A model generated the notes under the pieces. It did not search any database. It was not told where the DNA came from and saw only the letters and a list, made by a program, of their open reading frames with translations. From NCBI GenBank assembly GCA_041391725.1, contig JAWKNL010000022.1:47036-111035 (forward strand): a DNA stretch of 64,000 bases, given 5' to 3'. Of this stretch, positions 18,283-27,031 are shown one piece after another. Source of the DNA: JAGQVA01 sp041391725 (lineage in GTDB: Bacteria > Bacteroidota > Bacteroidia > J057). The translations under genes were made by a program, and so were the position numbers. Numbering within the stretch: the stretch's first letter is position 1; each line of letters starts with the position of its first letter.

Positions 18283-19419
18283 ATGGCCCGGATTTGTCAT
18301 CTGACTGTGCTGAATCCCGTAACGCATACGCGTATATACGGCAAAATCGCTTACTCGCAGCAGCGACTGGGCCACGACGTATTTGTCGTGGGGCAGGGGA
18401 CTGCATCTGGGTACGTGGTCAAAGACGGTGTAAATCTGATCTCGTTTAAAACCTTTGGGAGATTGTCATTCCGGCGGGTTGAGGTGCAGATTCGCATTTT
18501 GCGACTGGCGCTGAAAACCAGGGCAGAAGTTTATACCATCCATACACCTGAACTGATCCCTGTCGCCCTGATATTGAAGTTTGTGCGAAGGGCAAAACTG
18601 ATTTATGATGTCCATGAGGATTATGCTGCCAACATCCGCTTTGGGGGAAATTACCCGGGCGTCATTCAATCATTGCTGGCTTCTGGGGTGCGTTGGCTGG
18701 AAAAATGGGTTGTCGCACAGGTACATGCCGTCAGCTTCGCCGAGGATTGTTACGGCGGGATTCTGGCCGAACCCGAAGAGAAGCGCTTTTTCCTCCGGAA
18801 TAAATTCCGGATGCCGTTGATTGATCCGGAGAAAAAAGTGATTCTTCCCCCGCTTCCTTTTATGCTCTACTCCGGTACAATCGCTCCGGACTGGGGAATA
18901 TTTGAGACGATCAGGTTGTGGGACGAATGGAACACCATCTCTCCGCTGTATCTGGTTGTGGCAGGGCATAGCCAGCAGCAGGAAGTATTAAAACAAATAG
19001 GCGAAAAGGTGGCTTTATCGCGATTTCCCGACAGGTTTTTGCTGGTCGGAGGCGGGCAGTATGTCGAACACACAGCGATTGTTCAGTACATTCAGGGTTG
19101 TACTTTCGGTACGGCTCTGTATCATATCAAACCGCATATTCAGGGGAAAATCCCCACAAGGTTTTATGAATATATGGCTTTTGGTAAGCCGCTGGTTTTT
19201 ACCGCAGACCCGTTTTGGGAGCGTTTCAATGAGAATTACCGGATTGGCGTGAGTGTCAGCGAAAAAACGGCTGCATCGGTGGTTTATACTGAAATAAACA
19301 CCCTGATCGCAAATCCCGAACCGCACCGGGAGGAGGATTATCTCTGGTCTGGTGAGGAAGGGGAATTGCGGAGGATGATGGATTGGGTGCTTTCAGATCA
19401 GAATTCCAGTTCGACCTGA
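18283..19419 (+). CDS. Glycosyltransferase family 4-like protein
   Basis: A 378-residue GT-B glycosyltransferase. The N-terminal domain opens with ICHLTVLNPVTHTRIYGK and carries VYTIHTPELIPVA and LIYDVHEDYA. The C-terminal donor-binding domain has MLYSGTIAPDWGI and a GKIPTRFYEYMAFGKPLVF segment, the usual E-x(7)-E-like region that binds the nucleotide sugar. It is coupled to the flippase and probably adds a sugar to the lipid-linked glycan that the flippase exports. Its 3' end overlaps the convergent lysA gene by 22 bases. Confidence 0.82.
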   Translation: MARICHLTVLNPVTHTRIYGKIAYSQQRLGHDVFVVGQGTASGYVVKDGVNLISFKTFGRLSFRRVEVQIRILRLALKTRAEVYTIHTPELIPVALILKFVRRAKLIYDVHEDYAANIRFGGNYPGVIQSLLASGVRWLEKWVVAQVHAVSFAEDCYGGILAEPEEKRFFLRNKFRMPLIDPEKKVILPPLPFMLYSGTIAPDWGIFETIRLWDEWNTISPLYLVVAGHSQQQEVLKQIGEKVALSRFPDRFLLVGGGQYVEHTAIVQYIQGCTFGTALYHIKPHIQGKIPTRFYEYMAFGKPLVFTADPFWERFNENYRIGVSVSEKTAASVVYTEINTLIANPEPHREEDYLWSGEEGELRRMMDWVLSDQNSSST

Positions 19420-20657
19420 TTGCGGAGGATATCGTCAAAATTTTCCCTTTTGCGAATCAGCTTTGCCTCACCGTTGATGATCAGCACTTCGGCGGGGCGA
19501 TAGCGCGAATTATAGTTGGAACTCATGGTATGGCCATAAGCGCCGGCGTTGCGCAGGCAGAGGATATCGCCTTCGCGCACTTCATTGAGTTTTCGGTCCC
19601 AGCCAAACGTATCGGTTTCGCAGATATACCCCACGATGGTATAAATGCGCAAGGTTCCTTCAGGATTGGATACGTTGAAGATTTCGTGGTGGGAGCCGTA
19701 CATCATGGGGCGGATAAAGTGATTTAGGCCCGAATCCATTCCCACAAAAACGGTAGAGGGCGTAGGTTTGATCACATTGGCCCGCATAAGAAAAAAGCCC
19801 GATTCACTGACCAGATATTTTCCGGGTTCAAACCAGATTTCCACTTCTTTTCCGTAGTCTTTGGTAAACTGGGCATAGGTGCCTCTCAGTTTTTCGCCGA
19901 TTTCGAAAATATCGGTAATGATGTCGCCGTCTTTGTAGCCTACTTTGAAACCACTTCCAAAATCGAGGAAATCGAGGTTTTTAAATTCATGTGCGAGGTC
20001 AAACATGATTTCGGCGCTCTGCACATAGGATCGCGCATCGAGGATATCGGAGCCGGTGTGTACGTGAAGCCCCGTAACGCGAATACCCGCGGCCTCCACA
20101 ATACGCTGCACGTGGCGGCGCTGATATACAGATATACCAAATTTGGAGTCGATATGGCCTACGGAAATTTTGGTATTTCCACCGGCAAAAATGTGCGGAT
20201 TAAAGCGGATCGCACAGGGAACTGTATCGCCAAACTCGTTGCCAAACTGCTCAAGTATGGAGATATTGTCAATATTGATGACGACTCCGAGTCCCACTGC
20301 GGCTTTGATTTCTTCAAAGGATACACAATTGGGCGTATAAATAATGTCCTGAGGCGCAAATCCGGCCTTCAGCCCCAGCCTTACTTCCTGAAAAGAAACC
20401 GTGTCGAGGCCTCCTCCCAGTTGTTTTATCAGCTTCAGGATATTGATATTGCTCAGCGCCTTGACGGGGTATTTGATCTTGCAGTTTAACCCTTCAAAAG
20501 CCTGAACCATACTGTTGTACTTTCGGCGGATGACTTCGGCATCATAGACATACAATGGTGAGTCAAACTCGCGGCAAACATCCAGGAGATCCAACCCCTG
20601 AATTTTGTAGCGCCCGTCGATCAACGCTAATTCCTGTGACTGTTCTGAAACGGACAT
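19398..20657 (-). CDS. lysA: Diaminopimelate decarboxylase
   Basis: A 419-residue fold-type III PLP enzyme that decarboxylates meso-diaminopimelate to lysine. The PLP lysine is in KYPVKALSN near residue 66 (usual form YAVKAN), HVHTGSDI carries the conserved His, FGSGFKVGY is the glycine-rich phosphate loop, and CETDTF carries the catalytic Cys with NAGAYGHTMSSNYN near the C terminus. This variant with KALSN is one of several LysA-type sequences in Bacteroidota. The gene lies 34 bases downstream of the small gene at 20692, so the two are probably co-transcribed. Confidence 0.88.
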   Translation of the reverse strand: MSVSEQSQELALIDGRYKIQGLDLLDVCREFDSPLYVYDAEVIRRKYNSMVQAFEGLNCKIKYPVKALSNINILKLIKQLGGGLDTVSFQEVRLGLKAGFAPQDIIYTPNCVSFEEIKAAVGLGVVINIDNISILEQFGNEFGDTVPCAIRFNPHIFAGGNTKISVGHIDSKFGISVYQRRHVQRIVEAAGIRVTGLHVHTGSDILDARSYVQSAEIMFDLAHEFKNLDFLDFGSGFKVGYKDGDIITDIFEIGEKLRGTYAQFTKDYGKEVEIWFEPGKYLVSESGFFLMRANVIKPTPSTVFVGMDSGLNHFIRPMMYGSHHEIFNVSNPEGTLRIYTIVGYICETDTFGWDRKLNEVREGDILCLRNAGAYGHTMSSNYNSRYRPAEVLIINGEAKLIRKRENFDDILRNQVELEF

Positions 20658-20691
20658 GTTAAGGTAAATAGATTTATAGGTAAGTGTGAAA

Positions 20692-21150
20692 TTACCGGAA
20701 GTACCGGTTAAGCCAGGTGTGTTTCACGGCTACCTCCCATTTGGAAAGGTCATCGCTCTGGTCAAGCGAATTGTCAAAAACGATGGTTTCAGGGGTGATT
20801 TCTCCTGATTTGACAAGGGCAGGGATTTCGCGGAAGTTTACACTTTGGATTTCTCCACCGGTGCGGCGGTAAAAAACCATGCCCGCATCCAGCCATTCCA
20901 GTTGCTCCTGTTGAAGGATGGTGCTGATGGCGCGTTTCAGGCTGTCGATAGAGCAACCCGAAGGACGATTGACAGCCGGGTCGGCTTGTACAATGACAAA
21001 CTGATCGTATTTAAGACTGATCATTCCGTCCACAGGTGTGCCGTGGGTCTTCCATTGGGAAAGAAACCGGGCAAAACTATGCTCAACCGCTTCTTTCTTT
21101 TCGGAAGAAAGCGGTTGCCGGAGTGAGAAAAACCATGTGTATTGTTGCAT
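20692..21150 (-). CDS. Conserved hypothetical protein of Bacteroidota
   Basis: A 152-residue protein starting at MQQYTWFFSL; in-frame codons upstream to 21255 are AT-rich and lack coding character. It has no membrane segment and no classical ATPase motif. Features are an N-terminal helix, the central DGMISLKYDQFVIVQADP strands and a C-terminal YFR. Such proteins have sometimes been misnamed ABC transporter ATPase in databases, a name this sequence does not support. It immediately precedes lysA on the same strand. Confidence 0.65.
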   Translation of the reverse strand: MQQYTWFFSLRQPLSSEKKEAVEHSFARFLSQWKTHGTPVDGMISLKYDQFVIVQADPAVNRPSGCSIDSLKRAISTILQQEQLEWLDAGMVFYRRTGGEIQSVNFREIPALVKSGEITPETIVFDNSLDQSDDLSKWEVAVKHTWLNRYFR

Positions 21151-21275
21151 AGCTTTCAGTTTGCGGTGCAAATTTCTATGAAAATATTGCAGGAAACAAA
21201 CGCTTATCTGCTCATTTTGGAATTTTGTACGGCATATAAAATATGAATGATTCAAAAAATCTTCCTTTTCCTCTT

Positions 21276-21283
21276 TAGCTTTG
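21276..21283 (+). promoter_or_regulatory. -7 box TAGCTTTG before the SulP gene
   Basis: A perfect TAnnTTTG box 40 bases upstream of ATG 21324, in the divergent interval between the small gene starting at 21150 and the transporter. No clear -33 element is seen. Confidence 0.5.
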
Positions 21284-21323
21284 TGCGCATTTTCGCAACA
21301 GGAATGAAAATCAAAGGTGAAAT

Positions 21324-22964
21324 ATGAAGATATCAGATGAGTTTGTTCCCAAATTGGTATCAGTCATTCGGGAAGGAATCACACCACAACAACTGCGGAA
21401 AGATATGCTGGCAGGTGTGATTGTGGGAATTGTGGCCTTACCGCTGGCTATTGCATTTGCTATTGCCAGCGGCGTTTCACCTGAAAAAGGCCTGATCACC
21501 GCTATTTTTGCCGGGTTTATTATCTCCGTCTTTGGCGGAAGCCGGGTACAAATCGGCGGACCTACCGGCGCATTTATCGTGATTGTCTTTGGCATTGTGC
21601 AGGAATACGGTGTAGAAGGACTTACTTATGCGACCCTGATTGCGGGTTTTATGATTCTGGCTATGGGCCTTCTCCGGTTGGGAACTTTATTAAAATATAT
21701 TCCTCACCCACTCATTGTCGGGTTTACCAGTGGAATCGCAGTGATTATTTTTTCTTCTCAGGTTAAAGATTTTCTGGGAATGGAAATCGCAGCAGTACCC
21801 TCCGAATTTTTTGAAAAGTGGATTTCTTATGCAGAACATATCCGGACAGTGAATCCATACGCCCTGATGATCGGCGTTATCAGCATAGTGTTTACCGTGT
21901 ATCTTCCCAAAATCACGGGTAAAATCCCTGGATCGCTGGCTGCCATTATTATTTGTACCTCGCTGGTTCAGGTTTTTCATCTGCCGGTGGACACGATCGA
22001 AACCCGGTTCGGAGAGATTCCGGCCACCTTGCCTGTCCCGCATTTCCAGATGCTTTCATTCTCCCAAATCAGGTCTTTACTGGCTCCTGCATTTGCCATC
22101 GCACTGCTGGGCGGAATCGAAAGTTTGCTCTCCGCTGTGGTAGCCGATGGGATGACTGGCGGTCGCCACCGCTCCAATATGGAGCTGGTAGCGCAGGGTT
22201 TTGCCAATATCGTATCAGGTCTTGTGGGTGGAATTCCGGCCACAGGCGCAATTGCAAGAACAGCCACAAATGTCAAAAACGGAGGCCGTACCCCTGTAGC
22301 AGGCATTGTGCATGCGCTGACTTTGCTTTTGATCATGCTCGTAGCTGCGCCATTTGCCAAACTGATTCCCCTTGCCTGCCTGGCCGGTATTCTGATCGTA
22401 GTCGCCTATAATATGAGCGAATGGCACAACTTCCAGTCAGTGATGAAAGGTAATTTTTACGACAGGATTGTCCTGCTTACGGTTTTTCTCCTGACTGTCA
22501 TTTTTGATCTGATCGTTGCTATTGAAATAGGAATGGTTTTATCTGCCTTTCTGTTTGTCAAACGTATGTCTGACATCATGCATATCAATGTAATTGAAAA
22601 TCAGGAGGGAAAAGAAGCTATAATAGCAGGACTCCCCAGGGAAATTATGGTCTATGAAATCAGCGGGGCATTGTTTTTTGGGGCGGCAAAATCGTTTCAG
22701 GAAGCGCTCAAACACACCCATCAGAAACCGCGTGCCATTATTCTCAACTTCCGGAATGTGCCCTTGATTGATGCTACGGGACTATACCGGCTGGAAGATG
22801 TGGTCAGGCAGTTTAAAAACCGGGGAATGTTGGTTTATCTCTCAGGGTTTTCGGAGAGTGTGGAAGCTGAAATAATGAAATCGCCCATTCGCGAAAAGGC
22901 AATATTGAATGCATCCACCGACTTTTGTATTGAGGATGCAAAATCACAGCTTGGACTAAAATAA
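21324..22964 (+). CDS. SulP-family anion transporter with STAS domain
   Basis: A 546-residue inner-membrane transporter. The N-terminal part has the SulP entry VGIVALPLAIAFAIASG and GGSRVQIGGPTGAF, then about 12 membrane segments. Residues 435-540 form the cytoplasmic STAS domain with ALFFGAAKSFQEAL and ILNFRNVPLIDATGLYRLED, where the Asp-Ala-Thr-Gly loop is the anti-sigma-antagonist-like core. Substrates of the family include sulfate, bicarbonate and dicarboxylates; no accessory carbonic anhydrase is adjacent, so the substrate is open. It is convergent with the acyl-CoA ligase gene. Confidence 0.9.
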   Translation: MKISDEFVPKLVSVIREGITPQQLRKDMLAGVIVGIVALPLAIAFAIASGVSPEKGLITAIFAGFIISVFGGSRVQIGGPTGAFIVIVFGIVQEYGVEGLTYATLIAGFMILAMGLLRLGTLLKYIPHPLIVGFTSGIAVIIFSSQVKDFLGMEIAAVPSEFFEKWISYAEHIRTVNPYALMIGVISIVFTVYLPKITGKIPGSLAAIIICTSLVQVFHLPVDTIETRFGEIPATLPVPHFQMLSFSQIRSLLAPAFAIALLGGIESLLSAVVADGMTGGRHRSNMELVAQGFANIVSGLVGGIPATGAIARTATNVKNGGRTPVAGIVHALTLLLIMLVAAPFAKLIPLACLAGILIVVAYNMSEWHNFQSVMKGNFYDRIVLLTVFLLTVIFDLIVAIEIGMVLSAFLFVKRMSDIMHINVIENQEGKEAIIAGLPREIMVYEISGALFFGAAKSFQEALKHTHQKPRAIILNFRNVPLIDATGLYRLEDVVRQFKNRGMLVYLSGFSESVEAEIMKSPIREKAILNASTDFCIEDAKSQLGLK

Positions 22965-22973
22965 AAGCGGTAT

Positions 22974-24737
22974 TCAGGAAGCGTAGATATTTTCAATCAG
23001 CAGGTGATACCTATCGATAAGAACCCTGCGCTTCAATTTCTGGGTAGGTGTCAGTTCGCCCGTTTCAAAGGTCCAGGTATCGGCAACGAGTTCAAATTTT
23101 TTGATCTTTTCTATCTGACTGAAAGCCGTATTATACTGATCGCATATTCCCTGAAACAATTCTTTTACGGCCAGATTGGCGGTGATTTCACTTCGTGTTC
23201 CTGCTGAAATTCCCCGTTGTTCCATCCATTCTTTCAGTACGTCAAAAGCAGGAGAAATAATTGCCGCGGCGAATTTCTGTTCGGCCCCTACCACCATCAT
23301 CTGATCTACAAATACGGACTCCCGAAACCGGTTTTCAATCGGTTGGGGTGCGATATATTTTCCGCCCGAAGTTTTGAGCAATTCCTTGATCCTGTCTGTA
23401 AGTTTGATAAACCTGCCTTTGACGAGTTTGCCTACATCACCGGTCTGAAGCCATCCCTCTGCGTCGATGGCCTGCCGGGTGGCTTCGGGGTCTTTATAAT
23501 AGCCGAGCATGACATTGGGGCCTCTGACGCAGATTTCGCCATCGGCGGCAATTTTTACCTCCACTCCCGGTATAGGGAGGCCGACCGTTCCTTCCAGTGT
23601 ACCGCCGGGTTCAAAGCGGTTGAAAGAAATAACGGGCGATGACTCCGTCTGTCCGTATCCTTCGCGAACGGCAATACCGGCTGCGGAAAAAATTTTGCAG
23701 AGTTTGGGCGGCAGGGCTGCTGCGCCAGTGACGATGGCGATCAGTTCGCCGCCCATGGCCTTTTGCCAGTGGCGAAATACCCATCGCCTGGCAATTGCCA
23801 GCCGCCAGTTGTATCTCCAGCCCTGATCCACATCCACCTGAAACCGGAGGCCGATATTCATCGCCCAGAAATACAGCCTGCGCAACAATCCGCTGAGTTC
23901 AAAACCGCGGGCCAGCATTTGTTCGTAGATTTTTTCGAGCAGGCGGGGTACAGTAGCAAAAAAATGCGGCTTCACTTCCTGAAAGGACAACATCAGCCTG
24001 TCCATATCCGCTTCATAATAGATCGCACAACCCAGATAAATATAGGTATAGACGGCTATTCGCTCAAAAATATGGCTCATGGGTAAAAAGCTCATTACCC
24101 TGTGCTCGTGTGTCACGGGCAGAAGTTGAATGACTGCCTGTATATTGGAGACGATATTCCGGTGCGACAACATGACTCCTTTGGGAATACCCGTGGTTCC
24201 GGAAGTGTAAATGATCGTTGCCAGGGTTTCGGGAGAAATGGCTGCTATTCGTTGATCCGCTTCCTCCTGAAACTCCGCTGTTCCTCTTTCCAGAATTTCT
24301 GTCCAGTGCCTTACTCCGTGAACTTGTTCCACACAGAAAATATTCTCAGGATTTTGCATTTGCAGGGATAAAGCCGAAAGTCTTCGGTAAAGGTCTTCAT
24401 TCCCTGCTATGGCCAGTCTGATTTCTGCGTGGCTGAATATATATTCATACTCCCTGTCACTCAGTGTCGGGTAAACAGGTACGACGACAGCGCCTGCCTG
24501 CATGATAGCAAAGTCGATTATATTCCATTCGGGTCGGTTGGGACAAAGCAAGGCAATATTTTCTCCGGGGCGGATACCCATTGCAATCAGCCCGCGGCTA
24601 AACTGCCCGATCTGCGCTGCGATCTCTTCTGAAGACAACGCAATCCAGCGCGAGCCCTCCCGCCGGTTGAATGCATCGCGCCGGGGGTAGTGTGCCTGTT
24701 GATAGGCGGGCAGATCGAATATGCGGGTAACTTCCAT
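22974..24737 (-). CDS. Long-chain fatty acid-CoA ligase (AMP-forming)
   Basis: A 587-residue ANL-superfamily enzyme that activates fatty acids to acyl-CoA through an acyl-AMP intermediate. The phosphate loop is TIIYTSGTTGIPKGVMLSH, the adenylate-binding motif is GYGQTESSPVISFN, and the hinge region is GWLQTGDVGKL followed by DRIKELLKTSGGKYIAPQ with the catalytic C-terminal lysine. The start was set at ATG 24737 (MEVTRIFDLPAY); the 23 codons above it lack family similarity. It is last in the minus-strand run that begins with gldF and may supply CoA esters to the carboxylase encoded upstream. Confidence 0.9.
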   Translation of the reverse strand: MEVTRIFDLPAYQQAHYPRRDAFNRREGSRWIALSSEEIAAQIGQFSRGLIAMGIRPGENIALLCPNRPEWNIIDFAIMQAGAVVVPVYPTLSDREYEYIFSHAEIRLAIAGNEDLYRRLSALSLQMQNPENIFCVEQVHGVRHWTEILERGTAEFQEEADQRIAAISPETLATIIYTSGTTGIPKGVMLSHRNIVSNIQAVIQLLPVTHEHRVMSFLPMSHIFERIAVYTYIYLGCAIYYEADMDRLMLSFQEVKPHFFATVPRLLEKIYEQMLARGFELSGLLRRLYFWAMNIGLRFQVDVDQGWRYNWRLAIARRWVFRHWQKAMGGELIAIVTGAAALPPKLCKIFSAAGIAVREGYGQTESSPVISFNRFEPGGTLEGTVGLPIPGVEVKIAADGEICVRGPNVMLGYYKDPEATRQAIDAEGWLQTGDVGKLVKGRFIKLTDRIKELLKTSGGKYIAPQPIENRFRESVFVDQMMVVGAEQKFAAAIISPAFDVLKEWMEQRGISAGTRSEITANLAVKELFQGICDQYNTAFSQIEKIKKFELVADTWTFETGELTPTQKLKRRVLIDRYHLLIENIYAS

Positions 24738-24783
24738 CACGTGATGAATATACAGAATTTTCGCAGTGATGGAAATTTTGCTT

Positions 24784-25521
24784 TTATCCCTCAAATGGCG
24801 GGGCACCTTTCAGGGAAATGATATTGACCTGATCTTTCCCTGTCAAAAGGTCTTTTGGCAGGTTGTACCAGGTCGCCGAATGATCCAGTACCCAACTGTC
24901 AGAAGAAATGGCAACGACATCGCCCTGATCAGCGATTTCCCTGTCGGGATTATTCACCAGCCATACTTCCCATCCGTAGCCTTTTTCGGCAGAAATCTCC
25001 TCCATCATCTGGCGCAGTCTTCCGCTGTTGGAAACGGGTTTGTCGAGGTAGAAAATAATCCCTGATGGTTGCAGGGTTTGCAGAAAATCTCCGATCAGCC
25101 ATAGGGCGGGATGGGTTTCATCAACCCGCCGGTAAGTGCCGTGCACACTCGCGATATCGCGATAGCAGCCATCGCGGCAGTCGATAACGATTCCGCCGGC
25201 CAGGCCGCTTTCAATGGTAATCAGGAGATTATAGCCATCGATGGCAAGACGGCGGCCTGTGAGATCAGGCGTGGAAAGCGCGTGGGTTTGCCTGTGCAGA
25301 AGCGACTGATCGGAGCACCCGGCGCGCAGGATGGCCTTGCGCTGGCGTTCGGTGAGGCGGTAGCGGTCGCCAATCAGTTTCAGGCTGCCGTTTTCGGGGT
25401 ACTGGTAGGTCAGCAAATAGGAAAAATCGCGAACAGCCTCATTCAGCCGTTGCATATTGCGGGTATGAAACAGATCAGGATCATTACCGTGCTGGCCACG
25501 GTGCTTCTGTCTGGAGGACAT
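24784..25521 (-). CDS. DUF434 domain protein
   Basis: A 245-residue protein whose N-terminal 50-90 residues match DUF434 (LNEAVRDFSYLLTYQYPENG, then LTERQRKAILRAGCSD). The C-terminal part has the GRRLAIDGYNLLITIESGLAGG strand and a GDVVAISSDSWVLD end, which resemble a PIN-like or NYN-like nuclease fold with acidic residues. The biochemical role is unknown. The start ATG lies one base after the upstream carboxylase stop, indicating tight translational coupling. Confidence 0.75.
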   Translation of the reverse strand: MSSRQKHRGQHGNDPDLFHTRNMQRLNEAVRDFSYLLTYQYPENGSLKLIGDRYRLTERQRKAILRAGCSDQSLLHRQTHALSTPDLTGRRLAIDGYNLLITIESGLAGGIVIDCRDGCYRDIASVHGTYRRVDETHPALWLIGDFLQTLQPSGIIFYLDKPVSNSGRLRQMMEEISAEKGYGWEVWLVNNPDREIADQGDVVAISSDSWVLDHSATWYNLPKDLLTGKDQVNIISLKGAPPFEG

Positions 25522-25522
25522 A

Positions 25523-27031
25523 TTATCTTCGGTTGATCCGCCAGGTGCTGACAGGGGTAAAAGGATGCGCTTCCCCGTGATTTACTTTCGGCTGATTGCC
25601 TTCGATCGCCAGTCCGGCAATAAGACCGGCGACAATGGTTTCGTGATCGGAAAGTGGCTTTTGCAGGTATTCGGGGCGGAAGTGAAGATTGACAAAATGT
25701 GTATCAAACTGCCCGGAAGTAAAAGCCTCATGTGTCATCACAAACCGGCAGAAGTCGAGGGTTGTCTGAATGCCTACAATTTCATACTCATCAATGGCGC
25801 GGATCATTTTCTGAATAGCCGCTTCGCGTGTGGGCGCGTGTACAATCAGTTTGGCGATCATCGGATCGTAGTAGATCGGAATATCCATTCCCTCATCAAA
25901 CCCGTCATCCACCCTTACACCGCTTCCTTTGGGCGGGCGATAGACTTCTAGTTTTCCGATGTCGGGTAAAAAATTATTGGAGGGATCTTCGGCATAAACC
26001 CTGATTTCCAGGGCGTGGCCGTTGATATGCAAGTCATCTTGGGAGAATGACAGCGGCTGGCCTTCGGCTACCCGTATTTGCTCCCTTACGAGATCAACGC
26101 CTGTGATCATTTCTGACACCGGGTGCTCCACCTGGAGGCGGGTATTCATTTCGAGGAAATAGAAATTGAGGTTCTCGTCGAGGAGAAACTCGACGGTACC
26201 GGCGTTGACGTAGTTGCACGACCGGCAGACGTTGACGGCGGCCTCACCCATTTTTTTTCGCAATTCGGGGGTCAGAACGGAAGAGGGCGCTTCTTCCACC
26301 ACTTTCTGGTGGCGGCGCTGCACGGAGCATTCGCGCTCAAAAAGATAGACCGTATTGCCGTGGGTGTCGGCCAGCACCTGAATTTCAATATGGCGGGGAG
26401 AGCCTACATATTTTTCGATGAATACGGCTCCGTTGCCAAAGGCATTTTGCGCTTCGGAAACGGCACGTTCCATCTGTGAGACAAACTCTTCCGGCTCATT
26501 GACGATGCGCATGCCTTTTCCGCCGCCACCGGCGGAGGCCTTGATCAGTACCGGGAAGCCGATGTCTGCTGCGATTTTCTGCGCGGGGGCGACGTCTGTA
26601 ATCGCCTCATCCAGTCCGGGCACAAGCGGCACATTATATGCTTTTGCCGCCTGTTTAGCCGAAAGTTTGTCTCCCATCAAATCCATCGCGTCAGGGCCGG
26701 GGCCGATGAAGATGATTCCCGCTTCCGAAACCTTGCGGGCAAACGCCGCATTCTCAGAGAGAAAACCATAACCCGGGTGAATGGCGTCGATTTCATTTTC
26801 CAGACAGATTTCGATGATTTTGTCTCCCAAAAGATATGACTGGGCAGAAGGGGGAGGCCCAAGCCGGAAGGAAGCGTCGGCAAACCGCACATGGGGTGCA
26901 TTCCGGTCGGCATCGGAGTAAACAGCAACCGTAAAAATGCCCATTTCACGGGCCGTTCGCATTATGCGAAGGGCTATTTCTCCGCGGTTGGCTACCAGTA
27001 TTTTTTTTATCTCAGGCATTCGTTTTTTCAT
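25523..27031 (-). CDS. Biotin carboxylase subunit (acetyl/propionyl-CoA carboxylase type)
   Basis: A 502-residue ATP-grasp biotin carboxylase. It begins IKKILVANRGEIALRIMRTA, has the GYGFLSENAAFA loop, the ATP-binding KASAGGGGKGMRIV, the RHIEIQVLADTHGN and CSVQRRHQK segments, and the active-site EMNTRLQVEHPVSE. The enzyme carboxylates the biotin of a carrier protein with bicarbonate and ATP. No carrier or carboxyltransferase gene is adjacent, so whether it serves acetyl- or propionyl-CoA carboxylase is undecided. ATG 27031 or 27019 are both possible; both lie inside or just past the gldG end, giving a gene overlap. Confidence 0.88.
   Translation of the reverse strand: MKKRMPEIKKILVANRGEIALRIMRTAREMGIFTVAVYSDADRNAPHVRFADASFRLGPPPSAQSYLLGDKIIEICLENEIDAIHPGYGFLSENAAFARKVSEAGIIFIGPGPDAMDLMGDKLSAKQAAKAYNVPLVPGLDEAITDVAPAQKIAADIGFPVLIKASAGGGGKGMRIVNEPEEFVSQMERAVSEAQNAFGNGAVFIEKYVGSPRHIEIQVLADTHGNTVYLFERECSVQRRHQKVVEEAPSSVLTPELRKKMGEAAVNVCRSCNYVNAGTVEFLLDENLNFYFLEMNTRLQVEHPVSEMITGVDLVREQIRVAEGQPLSFSQDDLHINGHALEIRVYAEDPSNNFLPDIGKLEVYRPPKGSGVRVDDGFDEGMDIPIYYDPMIAKLIVHAPTREAAIQKMIRAIDEYEIVGIQTTLDFCRFVMTHEAFTSGQFDTHFVNLHFRPEYLQKPLSDHETIVAGLIAGLAIEGNQPKVNHGEAHPFTPVSTWRINRR

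Noticed and set aside
20692..21150. ABC transporter ATPase
   Set aside because: There is no Walker A, signature or Walker B motif; the name found in databases for such proteins is not supported by the sequence.
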